Source: Omnitrophica bacterium GWA2_52_8
Lineage (GTDB): Bacteria; Omnitrophota; Omnitrophia; Omnitrophales; Aquincolibacteriaceae
Assembly: GCA_001804025.1 (NCBI GenBank)
Contig: MHFC01000140.1
Coordinates: forward strand, 1-6,235
Length of the DNA: 6,235 nucleotides
Direction: 5' to 3'
Position numbers and translations under genes: made by a program. The notes beneath the pieces were generated by a model that ran no database searches, had not been told where the DNA came from, and worked only from the letters and a program-made list of their open reading frames with translations. Shown here piece after piece: positions 1-4,640 of this stretch; the stretch's first letter is position 1; the number at the start of each line of letters is the position of its first letter.

Positions 1-78
1 CAAAACTTTGGATGCAACCCCATGCGTCCAAAGCGGTTTTCTTATCGATTCACCTAATCGATGAGAAAACCGGACTAA
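1..78 (-). repeat. Left arm of long inverted repeat (cut by window edge)
   Basis: This stretch is the reverse complement of 4164-4235 with 3 substitutions and about 6 gapped bases. The best-conserved block is the shared core CCCCATGCGTCCAAAGCGG. Read on the - strand it contains two hairpins also present in the right copy. The first has outer arms GGTTTTCT and AGAAAACC and inner arms ATCGATT and AATCGAT, with one C-A mismatch and a 5-base loop. The second is an 11-bp stem (one mismatch) with arms starting CTTTGGA and ending TCCAAAG around a loop TGGGGT. The match reaches base 1, so the element probably continues outside the window. Confidence 0.85.
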
Positions 79-131
79 ACGGTGTTTCCTAACGGGGATA
101 AACAGGGCTTTCCTCAAAAGGACGGAGTTCG

Positions 132-422
132 ATGCTTGAAGACGATGAGAATGTTCCTCTCGAAGAAGATGCGCCGGCGCCGCTCCGGCGCCGCTGGGAT
201 CTGGAAGACAGCCTCGAAAAACAGCAAAAGCCCTGCCCGCGCTGCGGCCGCATGATCCAAACGGATGCTTTCAGCTGTCTTTTTTGCGGAAATACCGTGT
301 TTGAAGCTTCCGGCCTACTGGGGAAAATTGTCTCGACATTAAAAAACCCCCGTTTTTTTCCGGTACCGCTTCTTGTCATTTTATTGGCGGTCATCGCGGC
401 GGTTGTTTTCTTTATGTCCTGA
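132..422 (+). CDS. Small zinc-ribbon protein with C-terminal membrane anchor
   Basis: A 96-residue protein. The N-terminal 30 residues are acidic and charged. A zinc-ribbon follows, with two CxxC knuckles at Cys35/Cys38 and Cys49/Cys52 separated by 10 residues. After a short linker, residues 77-95 form one strongly hydrophobic helix ending at the C-terminus. This suggests a tail-anchored protein with the zinc-ribbon in the cytoplasm. The start is supported by AAGGA (118-122) and GGAG (124-127) just upstream of the ATG. Small zinc-ribbon/one-TM proteins are common and mostly uncharacterised; they may bind nucleic acid or protein partners, but no role can be assigned. No gene precedes it in the window, and an intergenic stretch ending in a terminator follows, so it may be a single-gene unit. 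I am confident it is a gene; its function is unknown. Confidence 0.8.
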   Translation: MLEDDENVPLEEDAPAPLRRRWDLEDSLEKQQKPCPRCGRMIQTDAFSCLFCGNTVFEASGLLGKIVSTLKNPRFFPVPLLVILLAVIAAVVFFMS

Positions 423-484
423 GCGTGTCTTTGCGCAGCGGATTTTTTTACGGTCAGCCAGAATTTTATATCGTAATCAAAACT

Positions 485-578
485 GAGCTTTTGCAAAATG
501 GCCGCCGCCCATAGGCAGTCAAATATTGAGTGTCCCCTATGGGAAGCACGCCGCCGGCCGGCCATTTTGCAAAGGTTC
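485..578 (+). repeat. Long palindromic hairpin element, MITE-like or RNA hairpin
   Basis: The arms 490-504 (TTTGCAAAATGGCCG) and 559-573 are perfect 15-bp inverse complements. As RNA on the + strand the helix extends outward through 485-489/574-578 with two G-U pairs. Inside it a second 8-bp perfect stem (508-515, CCCATAGG, with 536-543) encloses a 20-base loop, which itself has a weak 4-bp stem (519-522/526-529). A 15-base asymmetric bulge (544-558) separates the two helices. No T-run follows, so it is not a simple terminator. It fits a folded intergenic repeat (REP/MITE type) or a small structured RNA. The structure is directly visible; its nature is inferred. Confidence 0.6.
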
Positions 579-624
579 TGTCAAAACATAAATAGACTTA
601 CTATTTCAGAAACAATGAATAGCG

Positions 625-656
625 CCGATTCTATTAGATTAGAAGCGGTTTTTTTT
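625..656 (+). terminator. Intrinsic terminator (possible attenuator) upstream of the TIGR04073-like gene
   Basis: A 9-bp stem with one A-G mismatch (625-633, CCGATTCTA, with 640-648, TAGAAGCGG), a 6-base loop, then eight T residues (649-656). It ends only 35 bases before the ATG at 692. It could end transcription from the zinc-ribbon gene, or act as an attenuator if the promoter of the next gene lies upstream of it. A smaller 6-bp hairpin (590-595/601-606) sits just upstream. Confidence 0.65.
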
Positions 657-691
657 AAGACTTGGCAGAGCCGCCGAAGACGGAGATCGAA

Positions 692-1033
692 ATGCGCAAA
701 TGGATGCTGTTAAGTGTGATTCCGGCCCTTGTACTTGCTAGTTTTCCCCATGAATGTTCCGCCGATACGATGTTTCGAAAGCTCGGCCGCGGCGGCATCA
801 ACGTGCTGCTCGGGGGTACCGAGGTGGTCTATCAGCCCTATGTCCAGGGAAATGAGGATGGCTTCCTGGGGGCGATTGCCGAAGGTATTCCCCGGGGCGT
901 GTTTATGGCGATTGCCCGTATCGGCATCGGCGCGTATGAGATCTTGACATTTCCCTTTCCTCTCCCTGATAATTATGGACCGATTTTGATGCCCGAGTTT
1001 CCTGTGCCGCGAGAGTCCCAAGGGCTATCTTAA
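692..1033 (+). CDS. Secreted protein resembling the TIGR04073 exosortase-associated family
   Basis: A 113-residue precursor. Residues 1-24 are a Sec signal peptide: RK at the N-terminus, a hydrophobic core, and a Cys-Ser-Ala cleavage site before Asp25. The mature part (about 89 residues) opens with a KLGRGGINVL segment, continues with a Gly-rich amphipathic stretch (about 57-82), and has a typical C-terminal block, YEILTFPFPLPDNY (82-95) followed by PILMPEF (97-103). From memory, this matches the small family annotated as exosortase system-associated TIGR04073, which is found in genomes that also carry PEP-CTERM/exosortase systems; its molecular role is unknown. An in-frame TTG at 662 exists, but the ATG at 692 is chosen because GGAG (682-685) precedes it by 6 bases and it starts a proper signal peptide. 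The ECF sigma gene begins 51 bases downstream. No exosortase gene is in the window. Confidence 0.85.
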   Translation: MRKWMLLSVIPALVLASFPHECSADTMFRKLGRGGINVLLGGTEVVYQPYVQGNEDGFLGAIAEGIPRGVFMAIARIGIGAYEILTFPFPLPDNYGPILMPEFPVPRESQGLS

Positions 1034-1084
1034 GGACCCCCCTGAATAATTCCAGTATTTGACCCGTCTTATGAGAGCTTCTGT

Positions 1085-1675
1085 ATGCAACGACAAGACA
1101 ACGATTTAGAGCTTGTGCGTCAGTCCCAGCAGGGAAGCCGCAGTGCTTTCGGCCGGCTTGTCTCCAAATATTATGAAATGGTTTATGCCGTTGCCTACGG
1201 GGTCGTTAATCATCGTGAAAAAGCCGCGGATATTACGCAGGAGGTATTTTTAAAAGCCTTCCAGATGATTAAAGGATTTGAAGGGAAATCTAAAATTACG
1301 ACATGGCTTTACCGGATTACCGTAAACCGTGCCATTGATGAGACGCGAAGAAAGCGGCCGCAAGAATCGCTGGACGAACCCGTAGACACGAAAGATTCCG
1401 AGGTTTCCAAATATGACCGTCTGGAAGATGTGCAGCCGGGCCCGCGGGATCTTGCCGCCGGAGGTGAGCTGCGAGAGCTGATGCGCAATGCGCTCAAACA
1501 ATTGTCGGAAGAACACCGGGCCGTTCTGGTCCTGCGCGAGTGGCAAGGACTAAGTTATGAGGAAATTGCCGGGTCGTTAAACATCGAACTCGGGACCGTG
1601 ATGTCGCGGATTTTTTACGCCAAGAAGCGGCTGGCGCAGGTCTTGAAAGGTACCGAAAAAACAATGCTGATGTAA
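1085..1675 (+). CDS. ECF-type RNA polymerase sigma factor (RpoE-like)
   Basis: A 196-residue protein with the two-domain ECF layout. Sigma region 2 covers about residues 22-90, with the core-binding segment DITQEVFLKAF (49-59) and the -10-recognition helix around WLYRITVNRAIDETRRK (74-90). A charged linker covers about 91-130. Region 4 covers about 137-187, with the helix-turn-helix LSYEEIAGSLNIELGTVMSR (156-175). There is no region 1 or 3, and the length is normal for the family. It should direct RNA polymerase to a dedicated set of promoters, usually for envelope functions. The start has a weak ribosome-binding site (GAGAG, 1073-1077). The next gene encodes a single-pass membrane protein, the usual position of an anti-sigma factor. 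No ECF-type promoter is evident in the 51-base upstream gap, so autoregulation is not shown. Confidence 0.95.
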   Translation: MQRQDNDLELVRQSQQGSRSAFGRLVSKYYEMVYAVAYGVVNHREKAADITQEVFLKAFQMIKGFEGKSKITTWLYRITVNRAIDETRRKRPQESLDEPVDTKDSEVSKYDRLEDVQPGPRDLAAGGELRELMRNALKQLSEEHRAVLVLREWQGLSYEEIAGSLNIELGTVMSRIFYAKKRLAQVLKGTEKTMLM

Positions 1676-1705
1676 ACAGCGAAAGTGTTGAGCGGAAAAA
1701 TCCCC

Positions 1706-2191
1706 ATGAAAAATCAACAAGAAGAATTCGAAAATCAGGCGCTTAGCTCCTACCGGGAATATTTGAAGCAGGAATTTGCCCAAGCCGATCTGACGGGCCA
1801 AAAAAAAGCTTTCATTCATGAGTGTTTTGCGCGAGAATCCTGGCTGGCAAGCTTGGGTGAGCTGGGAATTCCCGCGATGGCTTTTGCGTTACTCTGTTTG
1901 ACCTTCGCCCATTTTTACGGGGATTTCTCGGTTGCCGGAAGCGTGCACCCTATGCTTGGCGCCGTACCGCAAGCCGATGTCCGGTCTGCCGCGGAGCGCG
2001 AGCCGGTAAGTCAGCCGGCATCTGCGGAGCCGCGATCAACCGTCGCCGCCGAAAAGCAAAACAAGGAGCTGCCGGCAATCCCTGCCGTGGATGTCCGCCG
2101 CGTGGTCAGTCATGCAGGGCCTGTCGTGGTTTATCAAAAGTCTTTTCAGGATCATCCCATTACCGTGATTTGGGTTTTTCCCAGAGGTTGA
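1706..2191 (+). CDS. Single-pass membrane protein, putative anti-sigma factor
   Basis: A 161-residue protein encoded 30 bases after the sigma gene. Residues 1-50 are charged and probably cytoplasmic, about 54-72 form one transmembrane helix, about 85-127 are an Ala/Pro/Glu-rich periplasmic linker, and residues 128-161 form a distinct hydrophobic C-terminal module ending ITVIWVFPRG. Position and topology fit an ECF anti-sigma factor. However, the zinc-binding HxxxCxxC motif of the ZAS family is absent, so the function is inferred from context. A GTG at 1685 would add 7 residues. The ATG at 1706 is preferred because GGA (1694-1696) lies 9 bases upstream and the GTG lacks a clear ribosome-binding site. 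It ends 6 bases before the next start, which implies translational coupling. The C-terminal module might be a sensor or a contact for the secreted product of the next gene. Confidence 0.8.
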   Translation: MKNQQEEFENQALSSYREYLKQEFAQADLTGQKKAFIHECFARESWLASLGELGIPAMAFALLCLTFAHFYGDFSVAGSVHPMLGAVPQADVRSAAEREPVSQPASAEPRSTVAAEKQNKELPAIPAVDVRRVVSHAGPVVVYQKSFQDHPITVIWVFPRG

Positions 2192-2197
2192 TAATTT

Positions 2198-2653
2198 ATG
2201 GAGCGGTTACTTAGAACCATTTTTTGGGGGAGTTTGCTAGGGGGGATGCTATGGATCCGGAGTTCCGGGGTCCATGCGCAGCATACCGAAAGAGTTCTTG
2301 TGACCGTTATTGAAGCCTCGAATGCAAAGACAGATTTTGATGTGGATAATGACGAATACCGCGACCAGTTGTTCAAGCTTTTTTCTTATACCGGATATAG
2401 CCAGTTGGACAAGACCGTTGCGGATTTAGAGCGCTCCAAGAGACAGCTTGTCAAATTGCCGAACGATTACGAACTCCTTTTAACATTGCAGGGAGAGGAG
2501 GCCGATCGTGTTTTGGTCCAGGCTGTCATTCGAAAGGGCAATTCTCAGTTCGTTGATACGATTCTTGCCATCCTCAGGCCCGGGGTTGTCTTTCTTGGAG
2601 GCCCCCCCTCTGAGGATGGGACGATAATTATAGTGCTGGAAATAGGCTTTTAA
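2198..2653 (+). CDS. Secreted protein of unknown function in the sigma factor operon
   Basis: A 151-residue precursor. Residues 1-27 form a signal peptide: ER and R near the start, a hydrophobic core, and cleavage likely after Val-His-Ala. The mature domain starts with a beta-type segment, RVLVTVIEAS (32-41), followed by an acidic stretch (about 46-56), a helical region around RDQLFKLFSYTGY (55-67), and alternating hydrophobic strands to the end. A Gly/Pro turn, FLGGPP, is at 132-137. No cysteines, catalytic motif or membrane helix is seen in the mature part. I believe similar small exported proteins occur beside ECF sigma/anti-sigma pairs, but I cannot name a family. The start follows an AGAGG site (2183-2187) by 10 bases, overlapping the end of the upstream gene. 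It probably acts in the periplasm, perhaps as a partner of the membrane protein; that is inference. Confidence 0.8.
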   Translation: MERLLRTIFWGSLLGGMLWIRSSGVHAQHTERVLVTVIEASNAKTDFDVDNDEYRDQLFKLFSYTGYSQLDKTVADLERSKRQLVKLPNDYELLLTLQGEEADRVLVQAVIRKGNSQFVDTILAILRPGVVFLGGPPSEDGTIIIVLEIGF

Positions 2654-2734
2654 AATGAATAAAATATGGCCTTGTCCGTCTCATGGTTGTTTGAAGACAT
2701 TCTGTCGAACAATCAGAGACTTTATTCTGAGAAA

Positions 2735-2738
2735 GGAG
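2735..2738 (+). promoter_or_regulatory. Strong ribosome-binding site deciding the start at 2750
   Basis: AAAGGAG (2732-2738) is the best Shine-Dalgarno match in the window and lies 11 bases before the ATG at 2750. It fixes this start over the in-frame ATG at 2666, which has no ribosome-binding site and would bury the signal peptide behind 28 extra residues. Confidence 0.75.
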
Positions 2739-2749
2739 TTAAGTGTAAT

Positions 2750-3355
2750 ATGAAAATGAGTGACTTTGGTTTTTACGGCATCATCATTACGACGTTGGTG
2801 CTTTGTTTTGGTTTGAACATGCCGGTTTCACTTGCAGCTGATTCATTGGTGGTTTCGGATTTCGATACCGGTGATAAGCCGAATAATATCGGCGGTGACT
2901 TTGGAGCATGGGATAAGGATCCTAACGATGATACGCAGTCGACGCAGATGTCCTTTGAGCCGGCTGACGCGATGGGAGATCCTGCCGGTTATGCGATCCG
3001 TTTGGACTATGATGTGGATTCGCCGAATCCGGCGTATAACGGTTTTTGGATGAAGCTTAACGGTGAAGACGCCTCGAACTACAACACGTTAAGTTTTTAC
3101 ATCAAGGGTGATGCCGCTGCCGGTTATACGAAGCGCATCAAGATTGAATTGAAAGATATGACGAACAAACCGTCGCCGTACATCGTCACGGGAATTACCG
3201 ATGAATGGTCGAAGATTTCCATTCCGTTCGATAAGTTCCGCCGCATTACAGATTGGTCGGCTTTGAATGAATTTGTTGTTGTGTTTGATGACATCAATTC
3301 AAGCCCGAAAACGGGAACCATTTACTTTGATCAGCTTGCTCTCAGCAAGGAGTAA
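2750..3355 (+). CDS. Secreted jelly-roll protein, carbohydrate-binding (CBM11/CIA30-like)
   Basis: A 201-residue precursor with a signal peptide of about 30 residues, cleaved after Leu-Ala-Ala. The mature part is a single beta-sandwich-type domain. It opens with VVSDFDTGDKPNNIGGDFG and ends with a TGTIYFDQLAL strand. Between them are an Asp-rich turn (DPNDD), the FWMKLNG and LSFYIKGD strands, and a WSKISIPFDKFR strand. This order is typical of galactose-binding-like modules related to CBM11/CIA30 found in glycan-active enzymes. No catalytic domain is attached, so it probably binds surface or extracellular glycan. The strong ribosome-binding site, strong terminator and somewhat more AT-rich codon choice than its neighbours suggest high, independent expression. 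It is separated from the sigma operon by 96 bases. The fold assignment is from pattern recognition; the ligand is unknown. Confidence 0.8.
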   Translation: MKMSDFGFYGIIITTLVLCFGLNMPVSLAADSLVVSDFDTGDKPNNIGGDFGAWDKDPNDDTQSTQMSFEPADAMGDPAGYAIRLDYDVDSPNPAYNGFWMKLNGEDASNYNTLSFYIKGDAAAGYTKRIKIELKDMTNKPSPYIVTGITDEWSKISIPFDKFRRITDWSALNEFVVVFDDINSSPKTGTIYFDQLALSKE

Positions 3356-3389
3356 ATGACAAAGCAGCAAAGAACATTGTAAGAACACA

Positions 3390-3420
3390 GGGGGCGAGTT
3401 CACCACTCGCCCCCGTTTTT
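3390..3420 (+). terminator. Strong intrinsic terminator after the jelly-roll protein gene
   Basis: A perfect 9-bp GC-rich stem (3390-3398, GGGGGCGAG, with 3406-3414, CTCGCCCCC), a 7-base loop, then G and five T residues (3416-3420). It starts 35 bases after the stop codon and should end transcription of the gene at 2750-3355. Confidence 0.93.
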
Positions 3421-3519
3421 CTAGTACTGTGTTTCATTAATTTTTATGAATCGGTACACAGTACAGTACTTGTCTCTTTATAAAAAACATCCTTAACGAT
3501 TAATGAAACAATGTACTAG
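3421..3519 (+). repeat. 99-bp palindromic element with 20-bp terminal inverted repeats
   Basis: The first 20 bases (from CTAGTACTGTG) and last 20 bases (ending ATGTACTAG) are inverse complements at 18 of 20 positions. Both ends carry the palindrome CTAG. Inside is a further hairpin: 3424-3432 pairs with 3456-3464 (9 bp) and 3433-3437 with 3446-3450 (5 bp). The motif AGTAC/GTACT recurs several times. The element directly abuts the T-run of the preceding terminator. Size and ends resemble a MITE; CTAG ends are known for some IS5-group insertions. No transposase is present. The right arm runs up to the start of the next gene and may have altered its 5' end. Confidence 0.6.
3455..3484 (+). promoter_or_regulatory. 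Weak candidate promoter for the lipoprotein gene
   Basis: TACACA (3455-3460) and TATAAA (3479-3484), spaced by 18 bases, partly match the sigma-70 -35/-10 consensus. They lie inside the palindromic element, so the element could supply the promoter of the next gene, which is cut off from upstream transcription by the terminator at 3390-3420. Confidence 0.22.
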
Positions 3520-3528
3520 AAAGTATAA

Positions 3529-4167
3529 ATGCCTCTGATTGTCTTATTGCTCTTGATATCCGCGATACAAGGATGCTCAAGCGTCGAATCTGCGTTCGGC
3601 GTACGGCACATTGAGACTGGGCCGGAATTTAAACAGGAAATCATCTTGCAAGTCGGAGAAGACTTCCGGCAGCACCAGGCCGCCCGGTCGTCCTATGACG
3701 TCGGGGATCTTCAGTCTTTTCATACGCAGCACACGCTTCCCATTGTGATCGAAGATGCCTTCAAAGATCTCTTCGGAAAAGTGACCGTAAAGGATGCCGC
3801 CGCCCTGGCGAATCTGGAAGTCAATCCGCCTAAGGTTCCCGCCATATTTGAAGTGAGGATCATGGATCTTGCTCATGACATTTATAGCGACGCGCAAAAC
3901 TATCGCGCCCAAATAGTCATCGGGGTTGCGATGAAAAGTCCGCGCGGAAAAATATTGTGGCAGCAGTCCTTTAGAGGCGACGGTTATACGCGCGCCGATC
4001 CTTCCTTTTCGACGCAGATGGGGCCCGAAAATGCCATTCTTGATGCGCTGCGTTCTGCGCTGGAGCAAATGCAGACCGCGATGGCAGCCTCTTCAATCAT
4101 CAAGAACCACATGGCCCACTATGCCGCCAGCAACCAGGCCCGTCAGGCCACTGAAGTTCAATCTTAG
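3529..4167 (+). CDS. Putative outer-membrane lipoprotein of unknown function
   Basis: A 212-residue protein. The hydrophobic N-terminus ends in a lipobox-like AIQGC, with lipidation cysteine Cys16. The mature part has mixed helix and strand character. A strand-rich core, FEVRIMDLA (107-115) and AQIVIGVAMKSPRGKILWQQS (127-147), precedes a long amphipathic C-terminal helix (about 167-190) and a polar Ala/Gln-rich tail. The overall look recalls small beta-alpha envelope lipoproteins such as LptE or YajG, but no family motif is clear. The signal peptide lacks the usual positive residues, a TAA stop lies directly before the ATG, and no good ribosome-binding site is present. A short upstream reading frame from 3503 carries the missing Lys/Arg residues one base out of frame, suggesting a frameshift or 5' disturbance. 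The stop codon lies inside the right inverted-repeat arm. Confidence 0.75.
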   Translation: MPLIVLLLLISAIQGCSSVESAFGVRHIETGPEFKQEIILQVGEDFRQHQAARSSYDVGDLQSFHTQHTLPIVIEDAFKDLFGKVTVKDAAALANLEVNPPKVPAIFEVRIMDLAHDIYSDAQNYRAQIVIGVAMKSPRGKILWQQSFRGDGYTRADPSFSTQMGPENAILDALRSALEQMQTAMAASSIIKNHMAHYAASNQARQATEVQS

Positions 4168-4235
4168 TCCGTTTCATCGATTAGGCGAATCGATGAAAAC
4201 CGCTTTGGACGCATGGGGTTCTATCCAAAGTTTTG
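4164..4235 (+). repeat. Right arm of long inverted repeat
   Basis: Inverse complement of 1-78. It starts at the stop codon of the lipoprotein gene. It contains a perfect 11-bp hairpin (4172-4182, TTTCATCGATT, with 4188-4198; loop AGGCG) and a 7-bp hairpin (CTTTGGA 4203-4209 with TCCAAAG 4224-4230). The first stem is shorter than in the left copy but still fully paired. The changes therefore keep the fold, which argues for selection on structure. No T-run follows either stem, so these are not standard terminators. Confidence 0.85.
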
Positions 4236-4357
4236 CGCCCGCGTTTTAACAGGGCGCAAAAGACAACCCCTGGGGTACAAATGGAAAAGCCCATTTGCAC
4301 GCCAGCCTCTTCGAGGGCATTTCTCAGGGGTGATGAGAAATGCGGGTTAGTTCCTGC
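4172..4357 (+). ncRNA. Candidate structured RNA or folded repeat element
   Basis: At least four strong hairpins follow one another: 4172-4198 (11 bp), 4203-4230 (7 bp), 4231-4240/4252-4261 (TTTTGCGCCC stem, 10 bp perfect) and 4317-4326/4334-4343 (GCATTTCTCA stem, 10 bp perfect). Smaller stems are 4278-4284/4291-4297 (CAAATGG) and 4306-4309/4313-4316. AACCC (4265-4269) can pair with GGGTT (4344-4348), closing a multibranch loop around the last three stems. Alternatively, AACCCC (4265-4270) can pair with GGGGTT (4215-4220) as a pseudoknot. The fragment around GCACGCCAGCC vaguely recalls the GEMM-I c-di-GMP riboswitch, but the conserved cores of that class are not intact. I cannot name a class. 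The structure is seen; RNA function is inferred. Confidence 0.4.
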
Positions 4358-4640
4358 TACGAAAACGTCCTCTCTTTGATGCCCTTAACCGTTAAAGTAT
4401 TGCGGTTGCTTGAGCCTTCTGATGCCCCTAACTTTATATATACATTGATTTTATAAATAAGTTGGCGGCTTTCGGGATTATTCCCACCATAGGAGAAACC
4501 GATTTAAAGATCATAAACCATTTAATTTCAATCATATAAAGCCGATAATAATCGAAAGTCTGTGTTGTTCTTCCCATACAGCACCTTAAATGGCCGCAGG
4601 ATTATCATTCTGGGGTATATTCATTTTCGGAGAAAAAAGA
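4358..4640 (+). other. AT-rich intergenic leader of the SRPBCC-AAR gene
   Basis: No gene is supported here. The stretch has a 5-bp hairpin (AACCG 4387-4391 with CGGTT 4403-4407), an imperfect direct repeat GATGCCCYTAAC (from 4378 and from 4421) and a small GGGA/TCCC hairpin near 4478. A poor promoter candidate is TTGAGC (4410-4415) with TATATA (4435-4440), 19 bases apart. The run AGGGCAT (4314-4320) could pair with ATGCCCT (4379-4385) as an alternative to the 4317-4343 stem, so switching between folds is conceivable. An in-frame ATG at 4590 lacks a ribosome-binding site and is not used as the start. Confidence 0.4.
4629..4632 (+). promoter_or_regulatory. Ribosome-binding site deciding the start at 4641
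   Basis: CGGAG (4628-4632) lies 8 bases before the ATG at 4641 and is followed by an A-rich spacer. This supports 4641 over the in-frame ATG at 4590, whose 17 extra residues would add a hydrophobic stub not expected for a cytoplasmic SRPBCC domain. Confidence 0.7.

Noticed and set aside
423..455. Terminator directly after the zinc-ribbon gene (run of seven T residues at 447-453)
   Set aside because: No stable stem precedes the T-run; only 3-4 bp can pair.
89..565. 158-codon open frame on the - strand
   Set aside because: It overlaps the zinc-ribbon gene and the hairpin element, its product is low-complexity Ser/Arg-rich, and no domain is recognisable.
2707..2730. ECF-type promoter (GAAC, 15 bases, TCTGA) before the jelly-roll protein gene
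   Set aside because: The spacing is short for ECF promoters, and the start point would fall on the ribosome-binding site at 2735-2738. No similar motif was found upstream of the sigma gene for comparison.
3577..4068. 163-codon open frame on the - strand
   Set aside because: It lies entirely opposite the lipoprotein gene, has an unconvincing composition and no ribosome-binding site, and looks like a shadow frame.
4172..4198. Intrinsic terminator for the lipoprotein gene
   Set aside because: The 11-bp stem directly follows the stop codon but is followed by A residues, not a T-run, in the + direction, and the - direction also lacks a trailing T-run.
4164..4261. attC/integron site or Xer-type recombination site
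   Set aside because: Inverted arms with a short spacer are present, but the conserved RYYYAAC/GTTRRRY core sites and the 11-6-11 Xer layout are not found, and no integrase is encoded here.
4262..4350. c-di-GMP (GEMM-I) riboswitch
   Set aside because: Only loose similarity (a GC-rich hairpin followed by ACGC and a GCC/GGC mini-stem, then GCGGGTTA). The invariant core segments are not intact, and the gene start is nearly 300 bases away. Kept only as a remark.
4327..4366. Hammerhead-ribozyme-like fragments (TGATGAG followed later by CGAAA and GTC)
   Set aside because: The first core C is replaced by G, the intervening bases do not form a proper stem II, and the TGATGAG is already part of a perfect 10-bp hairpin (4317-4343).
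4590..4640. Upstream ATG at 4590 as start of the SRPBCC-AAR gene
   Set aside because: No ribosome-binding site precedes it, while GGAG at 4629-4632 is well placed for the ATG at 4641.
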